Below are positions 1-5,566 of a stretch of DNA of 11,281 nucleotides, piece after piece. The notes under the pieces are model-generated. The model worked only from the letters and a program-made list of their open reading frames with translations, ran no database searches and was not told the origin of the DNA. Within the stretch, counting starts at the first letter, position 1, and each line of letters begins with the position of its first letter. The translations under genes and the position numbers were made by a program. This stretch comes from CAYLSV01 sp964386435 (lineage in GTDB: Bacteria > Planctomycetota > Phycisphaerae > Tepidisphaerales > Tepidisphaeraceae): contig CAYLSV010000106.1 in NCBI GenBank assembly GCA_964386435.1, positions 1-11,281 of the forward strand, written 5' to 3'.

Positions 1-380
1 CCCCGACCGCCGCCCGGACCGCCCCGACCGCGACCACCGCCACCACCCCCACCACCGCCGGGACCACCTCGACCGCCACCGCCCGGCCCACCGGGACCGC
101 GGCCGCGCGGATCACCGCCGGTCGGGCTGGTGCCGTCGGCCGTCTGCCTGCCGTCAGCGGTGGCGGCGGGAGCACTGGCACCGGCGGCAACCGTCTCTTG
201 GTTGGTCATGTCGCCGTGGTGCGGCGTCGGGCTGGTGCCGTCGCTGCTGCTGCCCGACTCGGCATTGCCGGCCATGCTGCCCTGCACCGGGCCGCCGTCC
301 GCCGCCGGGGGCGTGGCGGGGGTTGGGGTGCTGTCGGGGGCGTTGTCCGCCACGGTCACGTCGTTCTTCTCGTCTGCCAT
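1..380 (-). CDS. rpsE: 30S ribosomal protein S5, N-terminal part only (partial at window edge), with long Gly/Arg-rich extension
   Basis: An open frame starts with ATG at 380 and runs leftward off the window without a stop, giving 126 codons. Its position directly after L18 (19-nt gap) is where rpsE lies in the spc operon, and that position is the main reason for the call, because the conserved S5 core is not reached. Residues 1-87 are Ala/Thr/Pro/Asp-rich and probably disordered (starts MADEKNDVTVADNAP; the hexapeptide DGTSPT occurs at 47-52 and 82-87). Residues 88-126 are almost only Gly, Arg and Pro, with RGG/GRG motifs and a run of nine Gly at 108-116. E. coli S5 is about 167 aa in total and has nothing comparable, so this is an extension of at least 126 residues. 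The SD is weak (GAGA). It could instead be a separate low-complexity ORF inserted between L18 and S5, but the uninterrupted frame argues against that. Confidence 0.72.
   Translation of the reverse strand, partial: MADEKNDVTVADNAPDSTPTPATPPAADGGPVQGSMAGNAESGSSSDGTSPTPHHGDMTNQETVAAGASAPAATADGRQTADGTSPTGGDPRGRGPGGPGGGGRGGPGGGGGGGGGRGRGGPGGGR
121..243. repeat. 18-nt direct repeat inside the S5 N-terminal extension
   Basis: The sequence GTCGGGCTGGTGCCGTCG occurs identically at 121-138 and 226-243. In the minus-strand S5 frame both copies encode DGTSPT, so the spacing of 105 nt keeps frame. This suggests that the disordered extension grew partly by internal duplication. Confidence 0.7.
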
Positions 381-399
381 GTTGATCTCGTGAGCCGTG

Positions 400-774
400 T
401 TAGAACTGCAAGCCGCCCTCGCGTGCGGCATCGGCCAGCGCCTTGACGCGGCCGTGGAACCGGTTGCCGCCGCGGTCGAAGACGACCTTCGACACGCCCG
501 CCGCCTTGGCCTTCTCGGCCAGTGCCTTGCCGACCTTGCTCGCCCCGGCGATGTCGCCGCCGTGACCCTCGCTGCCGAGGACTTCGGCCTGCTTGGTGCT
601 GGCGCTGGCGAGGGTCTTGCCGACGAAGTCGTCGATGATCTGGGCCTCGATGTGCTTGTTCGAGCGGAACACCGCCAGCCGCGGCCGATCGCCGGTGCCG
701 GCAACGCTGTTCCGGACGGAGTACTTCCGCCGCTGGAACCGCTTGTTCTTTTTGAGCTGTTCGCTTTTGCGCAT
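400..774 (-). CDS. rplR: 50S ribosomal protein L18
   Basis: This 124-aa protein matches the usual L18 size (about 117-122 aa). It starts MRKSEQLKKNKRFQRRKYSV, a basic N-terminal tail. The conserved core follows: RPRLAVFRSNKHIEAQIID (about residues 30-48), the ASASTK segment, and the C-terminal VVFDRGGNRFHGRVKALADAAREGGL signature. L18 binds 5S rRNA together with L5 in the central protuberance of the large subunit. The ATG at 774 gives the family N-terminus, although no purine-rich SD precedes it (the 66-nt gap after L6 ends in CATCCACC). Translation may therefore depend on coupling or a leaderless-like mode. It is followed 19 nt later by the S5 start. Confidence 0.97.
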   Translation of the reverse strand: MRKSEQLKKNKRFQRRKYSVRNSVAGTGDRPRLAVFRSNKHIEAQIIDDFVGKTLASASTKQAEVLGSEGHGGDIAGASKVGKALAEKAKAAGVSKVVFDRGGNRFHGRVKALADAAREGGLQF

Positions 775-840
775 GGTGGATGACCGGTTGGCCGAACGAT
801 TCCAAACGTGCGGCGGGTCTGGGTGAATGGACTGCTTGCG

Positions 841-1401
841 TTACTTGGCGCCGAACGCCTTGCCGGCCTTCTGGATGACCTTCTCGCCTTCGTACCGAAT
901 GCCCTTGCCCTTGTACGGCTCGGGCTTGCGGACATCGCGGATGCGGGCGGCGAACTGGCCGACCGATTGCTTGTCGCTGCCGCTGACCGTCACGACGTTG
1001 CTGATCTCCGAGACCTGGCTGCCCTCGATGTTGATTGTCAGTCCGTCGGGGACGTCGAGGGTGATGGTGTTGGCGAAGCCGACGTTGAGGGCGAGCTTCT
1101 TGCCCTTGAGCTCCGCCTTATAGCCGACGCCGCGGACCTCGAGCTTCTTCTCGAAGCCCTTGCTGACGCCCTCGAACATGTTGGCGATCACGGCACGGGT
1201 GGTGCCATGCAACGCCTTGGCGCTGCCGGTGTCGCCGTCGCGGGTGACGTTGACAACCTTGTCCTCGACGGCGACGCCGACGATTGGCTTGAACTCGAAC
1301 GAGAGCGTGCCCTTAGGGCCGGTGGCGGTGACGGTGTGGCCGTCGACTTTGGCGGTGACGCCGGAGGGGATGTCGACGGGCTTTTTGCCGAGGCGGGACA
1401 T
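841..1401 (-). CDS. rplF: 50S ribosomal protein L6
   Basis: The 186-aa protein starts MSRLGKKPVDIPSGV, a typical L6 N-terminus, and carries the two tandem alpha/beta domains of the family. The C-terminal signature RKPEPYKGKGIRYEGE (about residues 157-172) corresponds to the rRNA-binding motif of L6. L6 sits near the sarcin-ricin loop and the factor-binding site of the large subunit. A good SD, AAGGA, lies 6 nt before the ATG. The same 16-nt leader, CTAAGGAATCACCATG, is also found in front of S19. It lies 39 nt downstream of S8. Confidence 0.97.
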   Translation of the reverse strand: MSRLGKKPVDIPSGVTAKVDGHTVTATGPKGTLSFEFKPIVGVAVEDKVVNVTRDGDTGSAKALHGTTRAVIANMFEGVSKGFEKKLEVRGVGYKAELKGKKLALNVGFANTITLDVPDGLTINIEGSQVSEISNVVTVSGSDKQSVGQFAARIRDVRKPEPYKGKGIRYEGEKVIQKAGKAFGAK

Positions 1402-1440
1402 GGTGATTCCTTAGATGGTTTCAGGAACGGGCGGGACGAA

Positions 1441-1842
1441 TTAGTTGACGCGGCAGAGGAGTTCGCCGCCGACGTTGTGCTCGCGGGCACTGCGGTCGGA
1501 CATGACGCCCTTGCTGGTCGAGACGACGGTGATGCCGAGGCCGGCGAGGACGCGGGGCATGTCCTCGACGTTGGAGTAGACGCGGCGGCCCGGCTTGGAG
1601 ACGCGGGTGATGTCGCGGATCGCCCGGCCGCCGGCCAAGTCGTACTTGAGCTTGACCTTGAGCTGGCCCTGCCCCGTGGCGTCGTCGACCTCCTCGAAGC
1701 TGTCGATGTACCCCTCGTTGACGAGGGTGTCGGCGATGCCGCGGCAGATCTTGCTCTTTTTCACCATCACCATGCGCCGCCCGACGCGGTTCGCGTTGCG
1801 AATCCGCGTCAGCATGTCGGCGATCGGGTCTTGCATGCTCAT
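1441..1842 (-). CDS. rpsH: 30S ribosomal protein S8
   Basis: The 133-aa protein matches S8 in length. It has the N-terminal DPIADMLTRIRNA motif and the C-terminal signature TSKGVMSDRSAREHNVGGEL that contacts 16S rRNA helix 21. In E. coli S8 is also the translational repressor of the spc operon, acting around rplE; whether it does so here cannot be seen. Two ATGs are close, at 1842 and 1836. I chose 1842 because AAAGGA lies 9 nt upstream of it, against 15 nt for the other. That SD belongs to the terminal unit of the heptamer palindrome that fills the gap to S14. Confidence 0.97.
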   Translation of the reverse strand: MSMQDPIADMLTRIRNANRVGRRMVMVKKSKICRGIADTLVNEGYIDSFEEVDDATGQGQLKVKLKYDLAGGRAIRDITRVSKPGRRVYSNVEDMPRVLAGLGITVVSTSKGVMSDRSAREHNVGGELLCRVN

Positions 1843-1850
1843 CGTGTGCT

Positions 1851-1912
1851 GTCCTTTGTTCTATGTTCTTTGTCGCTGGTGCCGGTGGGACCAAGGACGA
1901 AGGACCAATGAC
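1851..1912. repeat. Period-7 palindromic intergenic element A (S14-S8 gap)
   Basis: On the plus strand the left arm is heptamers GTCCTTT, GTTCTAT, GTTCTTT and GTCGCTG (1851-1878). After a short centre, the right arm is GGGACCA, AGGACGA, AGGACCA and ATGAC (1887-1912), the complementary type. The RNA could fold into an imperfect stem-loop. The outermost unit gives the minus-strand AAAGGAC that serves as the SD of S8, 9 nt before its ATG. Confidence 0.75.
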
Positions 1913-1915
1913 GAT

Positions 1916-2185
1916 CTACCAACTGCTCTTCTTCAGTCCGGGGATGTGGCCCTTGAGGGCGAGCTCGCGGAGCATGACGCGGCTGATGTTGAACTTCCGC
2001 AGGTAGCCGCGGCTGCGGCCGGTGATTTGGCAGCGGCTCTTGCTGCGGGTCAGGCTGCTGTCGCGGTCCATGCGGGCCATGGCGGCGCGGTCGCCCTCCT
2101 TCTTGAGCTCCTGCCGCTTCTCCCAGTTGCGGTTGATGGTCTCTTGCCGCTTGGCTTGCTTGCTGATCCAGGCTTTGGTGGCCAT
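1916..2185 (-). CDS. rpsN: 30S ribosomal protein S14, short zinc-independent form
   Basis: The 89-aa protein starts MATKAWISKQAKRQETI and ends with the S14 signature: RCQITGRSRGYLRKFNISR followed by LRELALKGHIPGLKKSSW. Only one Cys is present (in RCQITG), so the CXXC-X12-CXXC zinc site of the C+ type is absent. At 89 aa it resembles the short C- form known from B. subtilis rather than the roughly 101-aa proteobacterial form. S14 binds in the 30S head near S3, S10 and S19. AAGGA lies 7 nt before the ATG. It lies 15 nt after L5. Confidence 0.96.
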   Translation of the reverse strand: MATKAWISKQAKRQETINRNWEKRQELKKEGDRAAMARMDRDSSLTRSKSRCQITGRSRGYLRKFNISRVMLRELALKGHIPGLKKSSW

Positions 2186-2200
2186 GTTCGTGTCCTTAAA

Positions 2201-2827
2201 TTACGCGGCGGACCGCTTCTCGTCGGGCTTGCGGAAGGGAAAATTGAAGCCGTCGAGCAACGCCCGGCCCTGCTCGGGGTTCTGGCTGGTGCTGACGAGC
2301 GTGATGTGCATGCCCTGCTGGTGCTGGATGTTCGCCGAGTCGATCTCGGGGAACACGCTCTGCTCGTTGAGGCCGAAGGTGTAGTTGCCCTGCTTGTCGA
2401 AGCCCTTCTCCGGCAAGCCGCGGAAGTCCTTCACGCGGGGGATGGCGAGGTTGATCAGGCGGTCGAGGAACTCCCACATCCGGGCCCCGCGGAGCGTGAC
2501 CTTCAGGTGCGTCTCCTGGCCGGCGCGGACCTTGAAGGTCGCCACGCTCTTCTTGGCCTTGATCCGCACGGGCTTTTGGCCGCTGATCTGGATCAGCTCT
2601 TTCTCGGCCGTCTCGAAGCGGCCCTTGTCGCCGCCGGTGACGGCCTTGCCCAGGCCCATGCTGATGACGATCTTCTCGAGCTTCGGCACGGCCAAATCGT
2701 TCTTGATGCCGAACTGCTCCTTGAGCTTGGGCAGCACCTGGTCCTTGTAGTGCTGCTTGAGCCGGGGGTGGTAGCCGTCGAGCTTGTAGGCGTCGGGCGC
2801 TTCGACGTTGTCTTTCTTCTTTGCCAT
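2201..2827 (-). CDS. rplE: 50S ribosomal protein L5
   Basis: The 208-aa protein begins MAKKKDNVEAPDAYK. An upstream in-frame ATG at 2896 would add 23 residues, but an AGGAG SD lies 6 nt before the ATG at 2827, and the extra segment would translate a hairpin region, so the shorter start is chosen. Conserved L5 blocks are VPKLEKIVISMGLGKA (about 48-63), the KPVRIKAKKSVATFKVR strand, LRGARMWEFLDRLINLAIPRVKDFRG, and a C-terminal MHITLVSTSQNPEQGRALLDGF. Length is above the usual 180 aa because of an N-terminal extension of roughly 20 residues. L5 binds 5S rRNA and contacts the P-site tRNA in the central protuberance. Confidence 0.96.
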   Translation of the reverse strand: MAKKKDNVEAPDAYKLDGYHPRLKQHYKDQVLPKLKEQFGIKNDLAVPKLEKIVISMGLGKAVTGGDKGRFETAEKELIQISGQKPVRIKAKKSVATFKVRAGQETHLKVTLRGARMWEFLDRLINLAIPRVKDFRGLPEKGFDKQGNYTFGLNEQSVFPEIDSANIQHQQGMHITLVSTSQNPEQGRALLDGFNFPFRKPDEKRSAA

Positions 2828-2845
2828 CGTGATCTCCTGCCGGAT

Positions 2846-2916
2846 GAGCCTCGGGTGCCAACCCGAAGGCGGGCTCGGAACTAAATGGTTCGTCAACCAA
2901 CCCGAAAAGGTTCGGG
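2846..2916. other. Tandem hairpins in the L24-L5 intergenic leader
   Basis: The 105-nt gap between L24 and L5 holds two strong inverted repeats. The first is GAGCCTCGGGT (2846-2856), loop GCCA, then ACCCGA (2861-2866), a 5-nt bulge, and GGCTC (2872-2876): 11 bp in total. The second is CCCGAA (2901-2906), loop AAGG, TTCGGG (2911-2916). A small GGTT-CGTC-AACC hairpin lies between them. Neither is followed by a U-run on the minus strand, so they are not intrinsic terminators. They could be mRNA processing or translational regulatory structures upstream of rplE. Confidence 0.55.
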
Positions 2917-2932
2917 CCGCCGGCGAATCGGG

Positions 2933-3292
2933 TTACTTCTTCGTGGTGATACCGTTCTTCTTGACCTCGCCGAGGCTCTCGCCGCTGACGACAGCCACGC
3001 GGTGCTTGACGCCGTCGCGGTCCTCGAACCGCACGCGGGTCGGCTTGTTCGTCTTGGGGCAGACGACGGCGACGTTGCTGACGTGAACCGGAGCCTCGAC
3101 CCGCACCCGGCCGCCCTTTTGCTGCTGGGCGTTGGGCTTGATGTGCTTGGTCTTCATGTTCAGGCCCTCGACCACCACCTGGTGGACGTGGCCGTCGTCG
3201 CCGAGGATGATTCGGCGGATCTTGCCCGACTTGCCCTTGTCGCGCCCGGTCACGAGCACCACGTTGTCGCCTGTCTTGATCTTTTGTGCCAT
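2933..3292 (-). CDS. rplX: 50S ribosomal protein L24
   Basis: The 119-aa protein starts MAQKIKTGDNVVLVTGRDKG, the KOW-motif region of L24 (GDNVVLVTGRDKGKSGKI, about 8-25). It continues with VEGLNMKTKHIKP and the VHVSNVAVVCPKTNKPTRVRF block, both characteristic of the family. Slightly longer than the 103-105 aa standard because of the lysine-rich C-terminus. L24 is an assembly initiator of the large subunit and lines the polypeptide exit. The frame stays open far upstream through the neighbouring repeats, but only 3292 gives the family N-terminus with AAAGGA 9 nt upstream. That SD is the outer unit of intergenic element B. Confidence 0.97.
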   Translation of the reverse strand: MAQKIKTGDNVVLVTGRDKGKSGKIRRIILGDDGHVHQVVVEGLNMKTKHIKPNAQQQKGGRVRVEAPVHVSNVAVVCPKTNKPTRVRFEDRDGVKHRVAVVSGESLGEVKKNGITTKK

Positions 3293-3293
3293 G

Positions 3294-3360
3294 GTTCTTG
3301 GTCCTTTGTTCTTGGTCCTTTGTTCTTTGTCATTAGGACAAAGGACGAAGGACAAATGAC
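3294..3360. repeat. Period-7 palindromic intergenic element B (L14-L24 gap)
   Basis: On the plus strand six left-arm heptamers run GTTCTTG, GTCCTTT, GTTCTTG, GTCCTTT, GTTCTTT, GTCATTA from 3294. The complementary right arm is AGGACAA, AGGACGA, AGGACAA, ATGAC (3335-3360). Inner arms pair over 24 nt with 19 Watson-Crick matches, and several of the remaining positions would be G-U in RNA. The unit at 3301-3307 provides the SD of L24 (AAAGGA, 9 nt before ATG). Confidence 0.8.
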
Positions 3361-3366
3361 ATCTCG

Positions 3367-3753
3367 TTACACGGTTTCGCTGGCCAGCGACACGATCTTC
3401 ATGTACCCTTTGTCGCGGAGTTCGCGGGCGACAGCGCCGAAGATGCGGGTGCCTCGGGGGTTGCCGTCCTTGTCGATGACGACGCCGGCGTTCTTGTCGA
3501 AGCGGACAAGGCTGCCGTCGCGGCGGCGGATGGCGTGGCTGGTGCGGACGATGACCACGCGGATGATCTCGCCGCTCTTGAGCTCGCCGTTGGGCAACGC
3601 TTTTTTCACCGAGCAGATGATGACGTCGCCGATGCCGGCGGTGCGTCGCTTGAACCCGCCGCGGGCCGTCGAGCCGCCGAGCACACGGATACACATCGCC
3701 TGCTTGGCGCCGGTGTTGTCGGCGATGTCGAGATAGGTTTCTTGTTGGATCAT
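3367..3753 (-). CDS. rplN: 50S ribosomal protein L14
   Basis: The 128-aa protein carries the L14 signature throughout: MIQQETYLDIADNTGAKQAM at the N-terminus, then MCIRVLGGS, GIGDVIICSVKKALP, RTSHAIRRRDGSLVRFDKNA, and PRGTRIFGAVARELRD-KGYMKIVSLA at the C-terminus. It is about five residues longer than the usual 122-123, apparently through an insertion (TARGGF) after GGS. L14 takes part in intersubunit bridges and binds near L19. The SD AAAGGA lies 9 nt before the ATG and is part of intergenic element C. It follows S17 by 88 nt and precedes L24 by 74 nt, each gap filled by a heptamer palindrome. Confidence 0.98.
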   Translation of the reverse strand: MIQQETYLDIADNTGAKQAMCIRVLGGSTARGGFKRRTAGIGDVIICSVKKALPNGELKSGEIIRVVIVRTSHAIRRRDGSLVRFDKNAGVVIDKDGNPRGTRIFGAVARELRDKGYMKIVSLASETV

Positions 3754-3761
3754 GGGGTGGT

Positions 3762-3834
3762 GTCCTTTGTCGTTGGTCCTTTGTCCTTGGTCCCCGCGTC
3801 AGTGACAAAGGACAAGTGACAAATGACAAGTGAC
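3762..3834. repeat. Period-7 palindromic intergenic element C (S17-L14 gap)
   Basis: This is the most regular copy of the GTCCTTT type. The left arm is GTCCTTT, GTCGTTG, GTCCTTT, GTCCTTG, GTCCC (3762-3794). A 7-nt centre follows (3795-3801), then GTGACAA, AGGACAA, GTGACAA, ATGACAA, GTGAC (3802-3834). The arms are both 33 nt, and 25 of 33 positions are complementary. The outermost left unit is the SD of L14. Confidence 0.85.
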
Positions 3835-3841
3835 GGGAAGC

Positions 3842-4138
3842 TCACTGGTTCTCGGGGGCCTTCTCAAGCACTTTCACGAGGCGGTGGTGCTTGTGGCGGC
3901 TGAGCGGGCGGCACTCGGCGAAGGTGACTTTGTCGCCCTCGCCGGCGTCGCCGTTCTCGTCGTGGACGGCGAACTTGGTACTGCGGTTGATGTACTTGCC
4001 GTACTTGGGGTGCTGCGTCTGGTAGGTGACGGTGACGGTAATCGTCTTGGCCGCCTTGGCGCTGGTGACGACACCTTCGATCGTCTTCAGTTCGCTGCGA
4101 ATGGCCGCGTCGGCGGGTTGGGTGGTGGAGTCGCTCAT
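3842..4138 (-). CDS. rpsQ: 30S ribosomal protein S17
   Basis: The 98-aa protein has an OB-fold S17 core: EGVVTSAKAAKTITVTVTYQ (about 20-39), HPKYGKYINRSTKFAVHDEN and GDKVTFAECRPLSRHKHHRL. The last block is the family signature. S17 is a primary 16S rRNA binder in the 30S body. It is about ten residues longer than E. coli S17, with an N-terminal Ser/Thr/Ala tail (MSDSTTQPADAAIR). The SD is weak (GAGAG, 6 nt before ATG) and follows the L29 stop directly (12-nt gap). Confidence 0.97.
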   Translation of the reverse strand: MSDSTTQPADAAIRSELKTIEGVVTSAKAAKTITVTVTYQTQHPKYGKYINRSTKFAVHDENGDAGEGDKVTFAECRPLSRHKHHRLVKVLEKAPENQ

Positions 4139-4150
4139 CGGATTCTCTCG

Positions 4151-4363
4151 TTACTTCGCAGCCGGTTGTGCCGTTTGGATTTTCCGCTCGGTCAGGATCG
4201 TGTGGATCCGGGCGATGTCCTTCTTGGTCTGGCCGAACTGGGTGGTGTCGCTGACCTTCTCCGTCACGCTCTGGACCCGCAGGTCGTAGAGGTGGCGGCG
4301 CTTCTCGGCCAGCAGCTTCAGCAGGGCTTCGTCGTTCTTCTCGCGCATGTCCTTGGCGTTCAT
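4151..4363 (-). CDS. rpmC: 50S ribosomal protein L29
   Basis: This 70-aa protein begins MNAKDMREKNDEALLKLLAE and is a two-helix L29, with the conserved central KRRHLYDLRVQSVTEKVSDT and TKKDIARIHTILTER. L29 sits at the polypeptide exit next to L23. Two ATGs are possible. The one at 4369 leaves only 1 nt after the AAGGAG SD, whereas that at 4363 leaves 7 nt, so 4363 is preferred; the alternative would add Met-Lys. The SD overlaps the L16 stop codon (TAAGGAG), implying translational coupling. Confidence 0.95.
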   Translation of the reverse strand: MNAKDMREKNDEALLKLLAEKRRHLYDLRVQSVTEKVSDTTQFGQTKKDIARIHTILTERKIQTAQPAAK

Positions 4364-4374
4364 CTTCATGCTCC

Positions 4375-4797
4375 TTAAGCGGCGGCGGCCTTGCGTTCGA
4401 CCAGGCGGCAGCGGACCGGCATCTTGTGGGCGACGCGGGCCAAGGCCTGCTTCGCCAAAAGCTCGGTCACGCCGGCGATCTCGTACATCACGGTACCGGG
4501 CTTCACGGTCGCGGCCCAGTAATCGACGTCGCCCTTGCCCTTGCCCATCCGGACCTCCAGCGGCTTGCCGGAGATCGGCTTGTGCGGGAAGATGCGGATG
4601 AACAGCTTGCCCTCGCGGCGGAGGAAGTGGCTGACGGCGATGCGGCCGGCCTCGATCTGGCGGGCGGTGATCCAGCCGCTCTCGAGCGACTGCAACCCGT
4701 AGTCGCCGAACGCGACGTAGTTGCCGCGGGCGGCGTTGCCGCGGATCTTGCCGCGCTGGCTTTTGCGGTACTTGACCCGTTTGGGCATGCGTGGCAT
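4375..4797 (-). CDS. rplP: 50S ribosomal protein L16
   Basis: The 140-aa protein carries MPKRVKYRKSQRGKIRGNA near the start, ITARQIEAGRIAVSHFLRR, IRIFPHKPISGKPLEVRMGKGKG and YEIAGV, all hallmarks of L16. RMGKGKG contains the Arg that in E. coli is hydroxylated. L16 organises tRNA positioning near the peptidyl-transferase centre. The ATG at 4797 has AGGAG 6 nt upstream; a second ATG at 4788 would leave a 15-nt spacing, so the longer form (MPRMPKR) is favoured. The gene is 51 nt after S3. Confidence 0.97.
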   Translation of the reverse strand: MPRMPKRVKYRKSQRGKIRGNAARGNYVAFGDYGLQSLESGWITARQIEAGRIAVSHFLRREGKLFIRIFPHKPISGKPLEVRMGKGKGDVDYWAATVKPGTVMYEIAGVTELLAKQALARVAHKMPVRCRLVERKAAAA

Positions 4798-4848
4798 GAC
4801 AATCTCCTAAGCGGTCGGGAACAGGGGGAACGAGAGGGGAAACTTGCT

Positions 4849-5553
4849 TTAGCCGCGACGGCCACCGCGACGCGGCGGGCCGCCGGGGCGGACGTCGGTA
4901 TCCTGGACATCCGAGCCGTAGCGGCCCTTGTAGACCCAGCACTTGACGCCGATGGTGCCGGCCTTGGTGTTGCTGATGGCGTAGCCGTAGTCGATGTTCG
5001 CCTGCAGCGTCGTCAGCGGCACGCTGCCGACCGTGAGCTTGTGGCTGCGGGCGATCTCGGCACCGTTCAACCGGCCGCCGATCTGGATGCGGATGCCCCT
5101 GGCCCCCGCGTTCATGCTGGCCTCGCACCGCATCTTCAGCACCCGGCGGAAGCTGGCCCGCCGCTTGAGCTGCTCGGCAATGCCTTCGGCCACGAGCTGG
5201 GCGTTGAGGTCCGGGTTCTTGATCTCCACGACCTTGATCGGGGCGACCCGGCGGTGGATCAGATCCTCGACGGCCTCGCGGAGCTTGTCGACCTCGGCAC
5301 CCTTGGGGCCGATGACCAGACCGGGGCGGGCCGTCTTGATGGTGACGGTCACTTCCTCACGGGTCCGCTCGATGACGATGTCGCTGACGGCGGCGAACGG
5401 CGGGCGGCGGTTGAGCCGCTCGTCGAGCAGCTTGCGGATTTGGTAGTCCTCAACGAGGAACTCGCCGAAGGCGCTCTTGGGGGCGAACCACTTGCTGCGG
5501 TGGTCCTCGGTGATGCCGACGCGGAAGCCGATCGGGTGTGTCTTTTGGCCCAT
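4849..5553 (-). CDS. rpsC: 30S ribosomal protein S3
   Basis: The 234-aa protein starts MGQKTHPIGFRVGI, the invariant S3 N-terminus. It has a type II KH domain with the GXXG loop GPKG at residues 82-85 (ARPGLVIGPKGAEVDKL), and the C-terminal S3 block: EASMNAGARGIRIQIGGRLN, LTVGSVPLTTLQANIDYG and GTIGVKCWVYKG. The tail is Arg/Gly/Pro-rich (GGPPRRGGRRG). S3 lies at the mRNA entry of the 30S subunit. AAAGGA, 9 nt before the ATG, overlaps the stop codon of L22 (TAAAGGAC), suggesting coupled translation. Confidence 0.98.
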   Translation of the reverse strand: MGQKTHPIGFRVGITEDHRSKWFAPKSAFGEFLVEDYQIRKLLDERLNRRPPFAAVSDIVIERTREEVTVTIKTARPGLVIGPKGAEVDKLREAVEDLIHRRVAPIKVVEIKNPDLNAQLVAEGIAEQLKRRASFRRVLKMRCEASMNAGARGIRIQIGGRLNGAEIARSHKLTVGSVPLTTLQANIDYGYAISNTKAGTIGVKCWVYKGRYGSDVQDTDVRPGGPPRRGGRRG

Positions 5554-5566
5554 GATTCGTAGTCCT

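Noticed and set aside
808..1911. Long plus-strand open frame of 367 codons opposite rplF and rpsH
   Set aside because: It is the antisense shadow of two certain ribosomal genes in GC-rich DNA, with Asp/Ala/Val/Leu-rich composition and no recognisable domain. Similar shadows lie at 1595-2884, 4426-5562 and 7165-8166.
3293..3829. Upstream extension of the L24 frame, giving a 298-codon ORF
   Set aside because: It would translate two heptamer elements and the antisense frame of L14. The L24 family N-terminus and the SD fix the start at 3292.
3294..3834. CRISPR array
   Set aside because: The repeats are 7-nt units without spacers, mirrored within each gap and separated by the L14 gene. No CRISPR repeat-spacer structure or cas gene is present.
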